NCBI GenBank assembly: GCA_947458345.1
Contig: CANHBU010000173.1
Span: forward strand, 1 to 5,226
Origin: Comamonadaceae bacterium
Lineage (GTDB): Bacteria; Pseudomonadota; Gammaproteobacteria; Burkholderiales; Burkholderiaceae_C
Length of the DNA stretch: 5,226 nucleotides
Reading direction: 5' to 3'
In this document: one piece after another, positions 1 to 5,226 of the stretch
Layout: every line of letters begins with the position of its first letter
Position numbering within the stretch: position 1 is the first letter of the stretch
Position numbers and translations under genes: made by a program
Notes under the pieces: model-generated
Told to the model about the DNA's origin: nothing
What the model saw: only the letters and a program-made list of their open reading frames with translations
Databases searched by the model: none

Positions 1-3000
1 AATGTGCGGCTAGACAGCGGCGGCGCCCTGACCATGACGGGCGAGACCGAAATCAACGCGGGCAGTGGTACGCTGAGCATCGAGGCCGATGGGCAGATCC
101 TGCTGGGCAAGCTGCGCAGCACCAACAGCAGCAACCTGAACATCACGTCTGGTCAGATCGTTGATGCGGCCGAGGGCAGCATCGACATCATCGCCCAGAC
201 CGCACAGCTCGTGATCCAGGCCGTCGGCGGCATCGGCACGCTCGACAACCCGATCGAGATCGACGTGGCCTCGCTCGACATTCGCAATTCGGGCAGCGGC
301 GACATTGGCCTGGTCGAGTCGGGCACCATGCTGATCAACCGCTTGGAGCAGACTGGTGGCGCAGCGTCCCTGTCCACCACTGCGGGCACGGTCACAGTGG
401 CCGGCGCGGCGTCGGCCACTGGCAACCTGAGCATCACTGCCGGCGGCTCGGGCAGTGCCATGGTGGTCAATGCGCCGATCACTTCGACTTCTGGCACCGT
501 CACGCTCGGTGTGGACGGGGGCGATTTGAGCCTGGCCAGCAACGTGACCGGGGTCAATGTCAGCCTGACCCTGTCCAACGGCAGCCTGCTCAATGCAGGC
601 TTGACGACGACGGCCAACGACGGTTTGGGCACCAATCGGGCCTACAAGGACAACTGGCTGACCAAGACGGTCAATGGTTCGACCGTGTTCGATCCCGTCA
701 TCCAGTGGCTGATGTCGCGTGGTTACACCACCACCGAGGTCGCCACCGGCAAGATTGTGGTCAGCGGCCTGCAGTCCTACCAGGAGGCCAACCATCTGCC
801 CAATGGCACCATCTTGCGCCAGGCCTATGGGCCCTTTATCAAGGCCACAGGGACGGGCAACGTCAACGATCCGCAAGGGGCCGTGCGCATTGCGGTCAAG
901 GGCACGATCGGCCAACCCACAGCCGGCTTCGATCTGTCGCCAGGCTCGATCATGCTCAACGGCATCACGCTCAACACCTCGAGCAGCGACCGCGGTGCGA
1001 TGTACATGCTGGCCACCGACACGATTTTGGTGGAGTCACTGGGCCAGTCCAATTCTGACAAGATCGCAAGCAACGCCAGCAAGGGCGGTGAGACGGCGCT
1101 GTACGCGCTCAATGGCACCCTCAAAACCCTGGGTGTGCTCGATGCCAATGGCGAGTCGGTCGATCTGGGCGGATATGACGTCGACATCCGTGCGGCGGTG
1201 CGCAGCCCCGATGGCGCGCTGTCGCTGTCCAACCGCAACCTCAGCGGCACCATGGTGTTTGGCGACTCGGCCATCGTGGGCGCCTACCAGGTTGACCCCA
1301 GCGAGCTGGCCTTGCTGCGGCCCGGTTTCTCGCAGGTCAACATCGGCGGCGACTTCAGCAGCAACAAGATCGTCTTTGGCTCGACCACCGACACCAGCGC
1401 ATCGGAGATCGTGTTCAAGGACGATGTCTCGATCAACAACCCGGTGGTGGGCGGGCAGATCCAGCTCAACCAGTCGGTCTCGGTCAGCGGCAATTTGCGC
1501 ATCAAGGGATCGGGCTTTACCACGTACTGGAACCAAAATGCGCTGGTCTCGGTCACCGACACGCTCTCGCTCGACGACTCGCTGATTCTGACCGGTCATG
1601 TGACCGCTGTGGCCGGCTCCGACGGTTCGGGCGACGTGATCCTGGGCGGTCAATCCTGGCACATCATCAACGGCGACAGCCAGGCGGGCGCCGACAGCCT
1701 GACGGTCAAGGCGCCGGGCAATGTGAGCTTCATGGGCCGCATCGGCTTTGCCGAGCCCGGTCAGACCCTGCATCCGCAAGATCCGTTTGAAGGCTTGAGC
1801 GTGGCAGGCGTGGAGGTCAGTGCCGGCGCCGGCGTCTTCAACCTGCCCGACGATGTCACCTTCGAAGGCGAGGTCCTGCTCCACGGCGATCTGACCCTGC
1901 AGGCGGCGGGTACGGTGCGCTTTGCACAGAGCGTGAATATTCAAGGCGGCAACCTGACGATTTTGGGCGCTGAGCGCGTCATCTTCGAAGGCGCGCTGGC
2001 GGTCAACCCGGTCAGCGGGGTCGGTGGCAATATCGTCATCGAAGCCAACGAAATCGACTTCCTTGGCGGCAGCCAATCGGTCAGCAGCGCCGGCGGGCAG
2101 CTGACCCTGCGTTCGACCAGCCTGGGTCTGGGCTACGAGGTGGGCGATCCGCCTTACTCCGACCCGCAGCGTTTGAACCTGTCGTCGCGTGACCTGATGG
2201 CCTTGGTCGATGGATTCGGGCAGATCGTCATCGGACATGTTCAGGCTGGCCATGCGGTCAGCGGCGCGGCAGAGGTGCGCATTGGTTCGCACACTGCATC
2301 GAGCGCGCCCTTGTTCTGGGACAACCTGGCGGTTTATGGCGGCTCCATCGTGGTCGCCGATATGCCCGCCAGCTCCGATTTCTTCTTGCAAGTGGCCGGC
2401 TCGATCACGCTCGATGCGGTCAACAACATCACGCTGCAAAACCGCATCGAGGCCGGTTTGGGCACGCCCGATGACATGACGCTGTATTCAGCCCAGGGCT
2501 TGGTGCTGCAGAGCAATGCGGTGGCGAGCCTGGGCGATGACGTGGCGAGCGAAGCGCTGGTGGCCGATACGCTGACTGTGCGCACGGCCGCGGGCGCCGA
2601 CCTGCGCTTCCTGGATGTCAACGAGGTGCAGGCCAGCAACGTGAGCAGCGGTGCGGTGGTGCTGACCCAGCTGGCTGGCGCAGGCCCATTGAACGTCAAG
2701 CAGATCTCTCAGGTGGGCGCAGGTGTGGTGCAGGTCAGCACCACCGATTCCAATTTGCGCATCCTGTCGACTGCCGAGGGCGGCTTGGGCGTGCTCAGCG
2801 CTGGCGCCGGCTCAGTCAGTCTCTCGGCCCAGGGCAGCAGCAGCGATCTGCAAATTGCCGCGACGGTCGGCCTCAATGGCGGGGCCCTGTCGGTCGAAGG
2901 CGGGCGCGATGTGGTGCAAGGCGCCGCCTTGACCAACACCAATGGGCTGATCGAGGTTCGGGCCCTGGCTCGTGATGCCTTGTTGCAGGCCAGGGTGTCG

Positions 3001-5226
3001 ACTGATGGATTCATTGAAGTCAGCGCCGCGCGGGATTTGACGCAAAGCGACGGCCAGGCTTTGCTGGCGGTGGGCTCTAGCGGCTATGGCGCTGTTAACT
3101 TGTTTGCCGGACGCAATTTAACGGTGAGCCGTTTGCAAGCCGATGGCGGTGCCTTGCTCGAGGCGACCACCGGTGCCATCATCAACGGCCTGAGTGGCAA
3201 CCTCAACGACAGCGCCAATGCGGCCAGCTCAGACAACCTGATCGTGCGCAACGCCGCGGTGGTGCTGCGGGCGGCCACGGGGATCGGTACCGGATCGCAG
3301 CACCTGCGCACCGAGGTGGCCAGCCTTGCACTGTCCAACCAGGGCAGCGGCGGGGCCTTCATCACCGAGCGCAATGGCTTGGCCTTGTCGGGCACCCACG
3401 GCAGCGGCAGTAATGCCATCGATGTCTCGGCCAGCAGCCTGAGCAGCGATGCCGATGCCGCAGGTGCCTTGGTGGTGGTGGCGACCCAGGGTGCGATCGA
3501 GGTGGCCGGTCCGATCAGTGCTTCGGGCAATGTGCTGCTGCAAACCCTGCAGGCCAATCAGGATGTCGACATCAAGTCCGATATCACCAGCACCAGCGGC
3601 AATGTTCAGGTGCTGTCGGCCGCGCAGGTCGAGATTTTCGATGCACTGGTTGAAAACTATGCGCCGACGATCAAGACCGATGGCGCGGGCCGATCCATCG
3701 TGGTCTCGGCTGCCACCCATGTGGTGATGCAGGTCGATGCGCAGTTGGTGGTCAACGATGGCCAGGTGTGGGTCCGGGCCGCCGCGGGCGACCTGACGGT
3801 GGGCATCGTGAAAACCGGTTCAGCGGGCTCTGCGCGCCTGCAAGCTGGCGGCGCCCTCATCGATGCGCAAGCCGACGATACGGCCACTCGCCGCGAGGCC
3901 AATTTGGTCGGCGGTCAGTTTGAACTGATTGCGGGCACCGGCATTGGCAGCAGCAACCGGGTGCTCGAGACCGAGGCGGTCAAATTGGGCTTGAACCTCG
4001 CGGCCGGTAACGTCTTCTTGCGCGAGGTGGATTCCTTGCAGATCGGTGGCCTGTCGGTCATCAGTCCGGTGTCGGTTTCAAGCGCCGGTGTGGGCACGGC
4101 GTCGGCCCTGACCGCAATGGGCGCGATGCAGTCGCCTGGCGTGCTGGTGCTTGACCTGGGCACCCGCACCAGCCACAGCTTGAGTCTGGCCTCCGAGCTG
4201 ACGGTACAGGGTCATGTGCTGCTGCAAGCCAGCGGTGCGATCGAACTCGATGCGGGTCTGGCCAGCACCACGGGCGCCTTGAGCGCACTGGCGGGTACCT
4301 CTCTGGAAATGGGCACCGGCGTCCTGGTGCGTTCGGTCAGCAACACGGTGGACCTGTTGGCCGGTACCGGCTCCCTGACCATGGCGGCCAATGCCAGCGT
4401 GCAGGCCAGCACCACGGCGCGTCTGGCTGCGGGCGACGATATGGCGCTGGGTCAAGTCACGTCGGGCTCGGCCAGCATCAGTGCCACGGGTCAGATCAGC
4501 GATGCCAAGGCGAGCACGGCCACCAGCCTGAACGTCAATGCCAGCGAGTTGCGTCTGAACGCTGCCGGCGCGGGCAGCGCGAGCAACGCGCTCGAGTTGG
4601 GCTCACTGGTGCTGTCTTCGCAGACTGGGGCCGACGGATTGTTCGTTAGCACGCAGGCTGGCGCCAGCCTGGGCAGCACCTCGGCGATGAGCGTTAACCG
4701 GGTGGGCCTCAATGGCGTGACGCTGACGGCCGTCACCGACGGGACGCAAGCGGGCATCAGCAGCACGGGCGATCTGGGCTGGACGCATGGCAGCACCAGC
4801 AGCGACCACTTGGTGCTCAACACGGGCATCAGTGTCAGCGGCAGCGCTCAGGTGCGCAGCGCCGGTGATCTGCGCGTGGCCAGCGGCGTGACGATCAGCG
4901 CGACCGAAGGCATCGCCATGGCCAGCGGTGCCGATCTGCAGGTCCGGCAGGTGCAGGCCAGCTCGGGCGTGGTGGTGCTCGATGCGGCCGATGAATTGAT
5001 CGATTTGGGCAGTGGCACCGATGTCACGGCCGAGGGCTTGCTGATCCGAACCGCCGGCGGTGTGGGCAGTGCGACCCAGGCCTTGACCGTGCAGGTGGAC
5101 ACGCTGGCCCTGCAGGTGGGCAGCGGCGGCGCCTATATCCAGGAGGCCAATGCATTGACCATTGGCTCGATCCAGGCCTTCGGAGTCACGGTCGATGGCA
5201 TCGTCTCCGGCGGTGCGGTGGTGGTA
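1..5226 (+). CDS. Internal fragment of a giant beta-strand-repeat surface/exported protein (filamentous-haemagglutinin-like adhesin), both ends missing
   Basis: Frame 1 reads through all 1742 codons without a stop; no start can be chosen because the frame is already open at base 1, and no stop is reached. The translation is dominated by alternating hydrophobic/small residues broken by G, N and D, such as GNLSITAGG and GDLTLQAAG, which is the pattern of stacked right-handed beta-helix rungs. I saw no cysteine, about 20 lysines and seven tryptophans (residues 219, 236, 510, 553, 773, 1257, 1594). Asp and Glu clearly exceed Lys plus Arg, so the chain is acidic. Such compositions are typical of very large exported adhesins of Gram-negative bacteria, which act at or outside the outer membrane in attachment, aggregation or biofilm. 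No signal peptide, TPS domain, autotransporter barrel or RTX nonapeptides are visible, so type Vb, type Va and type I export all remain possible. Confidence is high for coding and strand, moderate for the structural class, and low for any specific function. Confidence 0.95.
151..339 (+). repeat. GIG module, copy 1 (protein-level repeat, residues 51-113)
   Basis: The segment opens with GQIVDA (51-56), continues with a beta strand ending LVIQAVGGIGT (70-80), then NPIEIDVASLDI (83-94), a short SGSGD turn, and IGLVESGTMLI (102-112). The order G-x-I-x-D, then GIG[ST], then L/I-x-x-x-V-x-x-L, then Gly turn, then strand with an acidic residue (E106) is repeated by later copies in the window. It sits about 770 residues before the next recognisable copy, with the aromatic domain and the V-x-F rung region in between. 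The role is inferred to be structural: one repeated block of a beta-helical stalk. Confidence 0.7.
613..1260 (+). other. Less periodic, aromatic-rich putative inserted or linking domain (residues 205-420)
   Basis: After the repeat-like strands of residues 140-200 the sequence changes character. It contains AYKDNWLTKTV (214-224), VIQWLMSRGY (233-242), SYQEANHLPNG (259-269) and RQAYGPFI (273-280), with clustered Trp, Tyr, Phe, Lys and His that are rare elsewhere in the chain. From about residue 300 it grades back into short strands (TAGFDLSPGSIML, VDLGGYDVDI). The GIG module and the V-x-F rungs are both absent here. Inserted non-helical domains in beta-helical adhesins often carry binding or enzymatic activity, but I recognise no family or catalytic motif, so no function is proposed. 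It could instead be a conserved linker found before the following GF-x-x-x-x-IG segment in related giant proteins. Confidence 0.5.
1291..1470 (+). other. ELxxLxxGFxxxxIG signature segment (residues 431-490)
   Basis: The stretch VDPSELALLRPGF (431-443) followed by SQVNIGGDFSSNKIVFG (444-460) and then SEIVFKDDVSINNPVVGG (468-485) breaks the simple strand pattern with a short amphipathic, probably helical, ELALL element leading into a Gly-Phe turn and a strand ending in IGG. From memory, very similar 'EL..L..GF..I.IG' signatures recur in giant bacterial beta-strand-repeat proteins, where they precede beta-helix blocks; this recollection was not checked by search. It directly follows the aromatic domain and precedes the V-x-F rungs, so it may mark the start of a new beta-helical block. 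Confidence 0.45.
1717..2070 (+). repeat. Run of ~20-25 residue beta-helix rungs marked by V-x-F-x-G (residues 573-690)
   Basis: A hydrophobic-x-Phe marker recurs as NVSFMG (Phe577), VTFEG (Phe621), VRFAQ (Phe641), VIFEG (Phe662) and IDFLGG (Phe687). The spacings are 44 (two rungs), 20, 21 and 25 residues. Between markers lie GDLTLQAAG and GNLTILGA strands. This is close to the rung length known for filamentous-haemagglutinin-type beta-helices (19-residue repeats), with the stacked Phe expected to form an aromatic ladder inside the helix. Earlier single examples (MVFGD at 418-422, IVFGS at 457-461, IVFKD at 470-474) suggest the pattern begins weakly upstream. Confidence 0.6.
2476..2634 (+). 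repeat. GIG module, copy 2, degenerate (residues 826-878)
   Basis: MTLYSAQGLVLQSNA (826-840), then VASLGDD, SEALVADTLTV (850-860), a Gly turn (AAGAD) and LRFLDVNEVQ (868-877) follow the order of the other copies: strand, loop, x-x-L-V-x-D-x-L-x-V, turn, strand with a conserved acidic residue. The central GIG is replaced by a SLGD loop and the leading G-x-I-x-D is not clear, so this is the least certain copy. It lies 232 residues before copy 3, which fits the superrepeat spacing seen downstream. Confidence 0.45.
2881..3132 (+). repeat. GRD..Q-type repeats (residues 961-1044)
   Basis: Three related turns occur: SVEGGRDVVQ (964-973), EVSAARDLTQ (1006-1015) and LFAGRNLTV (1034-1042). Each consists of a strand, a small-residue [GA]R[DN] turn, then a hydrophobic strand; R969 and R1011 are 42 residues apart, and R1038 follows 27 later. 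Between them TNTNGLIEV (978-986) and VSTDGFIEV (999-1007) form a second matched pair. A-G-[RKD]-[DN]-[LV]-x-[LV] turns are common in haemagglutinin-type beta-helix repeats, which supports the family assignment. Codon 3118-3120 is TTA, the only TTA leucine codon I noticed in the frame. Confidence 0.6.
3172..3393 (+). repeat. GIG module, copy 3 (residues 1058-1131)
   Basis: GAIINGLSGNLND (1058-1070) leads through SDNLIVRNAAVVLRAATGIGTG (1077-1098, core ATGIGTG), then QHLRTEVASLALSN (1100-1113), a GSGG turn and AFITERNGLALSG (1119-1131). This is one of the clearest copies: GIGT, L-R-T-E-V-x-x-L and F-I-x-E-x-x-x-L are all present. The preceding linker of about 10 residues (LQADGGALLEATT) resembles the approach to other copies. 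Confidence 0.7.
3850..4059 (+). repeat. GIG module, copy 4 (residues 1284-1353)
   Basis: GALIDAQADD (1284-1293) is followed by a polar stretch with TRRE, then GQFELIAGTGIGSSNR (1305-1320), VLETEAVKLGLNL (1321-1333), a short AAGN turn and VFLREVDSLQIGG (1338-1350). All hallmarks of the module are present, including GIGS, L-E-T-E-A-V-x-L-x-L and F-L-x-E-x-x-x-L-x-I. It starts 226 residues after copy 3. The downstream linker carries the HVLLQASGAIEL block (1405-1416), matched by NVLLQ (1177-1181) after copy 3. Confidence 0.7.
4489..4680 (+). repeat. GIG module, copy 5, partly degenerate (residues 1497-1560)
   Basis: GQISDAKAST (1497-1506) closely matches GQIVDA of copy 1. The following strands are LNVNASELRLNAAGAGSAS (1510-1528), in which GIGS has drifted to GAGS, then NALELGSLVLSS (1529-1540), a GADG turn and LFVSTQAGASLG (1547-1558). 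The acidic residue after the F-x-x motif is lost. It begins 213 residues after copy 4. No lysine is seen after residue 1503, so the rest of the visible chain is lysine-free. Confidence 0.6.
4993..5175 (+). repeat. GIG module, copy 6 (residues 1665-1725)
   Basis: ELIDLGSGTD (1665-1674) is followed by EGLLIRTAGGVGSATQ (1678-1693), ALTVQVDTLALQV (1694-1706), a GSGG turn and AYIQEANALTIGS (1711-1723). It shares GVGS, L-x-x-x-V-x-x-L-x-L and [FY]-I-x-E-x-x-x-L-x-I with copies 3 and 4. It starts 168 residues after copy 5, a shorter interval than the earlier ones. The frame stays open past it to the window edge, so further copies probably follow downstream. Confidence 0.65.

Noticed and set aside
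719..1585. 288-codon open frame in the second + frame, with a shorter 705-1058 frame beside it
   Set aside because: The translation is dominated by Arg, Ser, Pro and Cys with no domain pattern, as expected for an out-of-frame reading of GC-rich coding DNA. The frame-1 protein pattern continues unbroken across it.
1036..2439. 467-codon open frame on the minus strand, and several other minus-strand frames of 80-300 codons
   Set aside because: They lie entirely opposite the real gene. GC-rich third positions in the + frame suppress stops on the opposite strand. Their translations are Arg/Ala/Gln/Asp/His-rich with no recognisable domain.
3091..3125. Locally AT-richer patch with GTTAAC and TTTAA, a possible promoter or insertion scar
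   Set aside because: The reading frame and the repeat pattern (LFAGRNLTV) pass through it unchanged, no paired -35/-10 elements with a following start are seen, and the patch is short.
4360..4371. Perfect 12-base palindrome GCCGGTACCGGC, a possible protein-binding site
   Set aside because: It lies inside the coding frame and encodes Leu-Ala-Gly-Thr-Gly, a common motif in this protein. The symmetry does not extend beyond 12 bases, and GGTACCGG also occurs at another Gly-Thr-Gly codon run near 3286.
5141..5158. AGGAGG followed three bases later by ATG, resembling a ribosome binding site and start
   Set aside because: The ATG frame stops after two codons (ATG CAT TGA), and the AGGAGG simply encodes Gln-Glu in YIQEAN of the main frame. 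The same hexamer at 782-787 also encodes Gln-Glu and has no suitable start after it.
1..5226. RTX calcium-binding nonapeptides, RGD motif, or Ig-like adhesin tandem repeats
   Set aside because: I searched the translation by eye for GGxGxDxxx runs, RGD, and near-identical ~90-100 residue tandem units and found none. The few DGSGD-like strings are isolated turns.

Overview
The window looks like an internal slice of one very large gene. Reading frame 1 of the + strand is open from the first base to the last: 1742 codons with no stop, and neither the true start nor the true end is present. The encoded protein is a long, repetitive, Gly/Ala/Ser/Thr/Val/Leu-rich chain of short beta-strand-like segments. 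I saw no cysteine, very few lysines and only seven tryptophans. This is the profile of a giant exported beta-helical surface protein of the filamentous-haemagglutinin / 'beta strand repeat-containing protein' kind. The parts that would fix the secretion route and class (signal peptide, TPS domain, autotransporter barrel, RTX tail or cell-wall anchor) lie outside the window.

Layout by residue of the visible fragment: (1) 1-204, beta-repeat region with the first copy of a 'GIG' module (51-113). (2) About 205-420, a different, less periodic and more aromatic stretch that looks like an inserted or linking domain. (3) About 421-500, a segment with an ELxxLxxGFxxxxIG signature. (4) About 573-690, a run of roughly 20-25 residue rungs marked by V-x-F-x-G. 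(5) 826-1725, a superrepeat region in which a diverged 60-75 residue GIG module recurs five times at spacings of about 232, 226, 213 and 168 residues, separated by beta-repeat linkers that share their own motifs (ITSTSG-like, GNVLLQ-like, GRD..Q-like).

The DNA is GC-rich (my impression is the low-to-mid 60s percent) with strong GC3 preference (CTG, GGC, GCC, ATC, AAC) but regular TTG for Leu. This suggests a proteobacterium, perhaps a betaproteobacterium of the Burkholderiales; that is inference from composition only. I found no promoter, terminator, RNA gene, insertion sequence, CRISPR array or intergenic gap. The long open frames on the minus strand and in the other plus frames are explained by GC-rich codon bias in the real gene.
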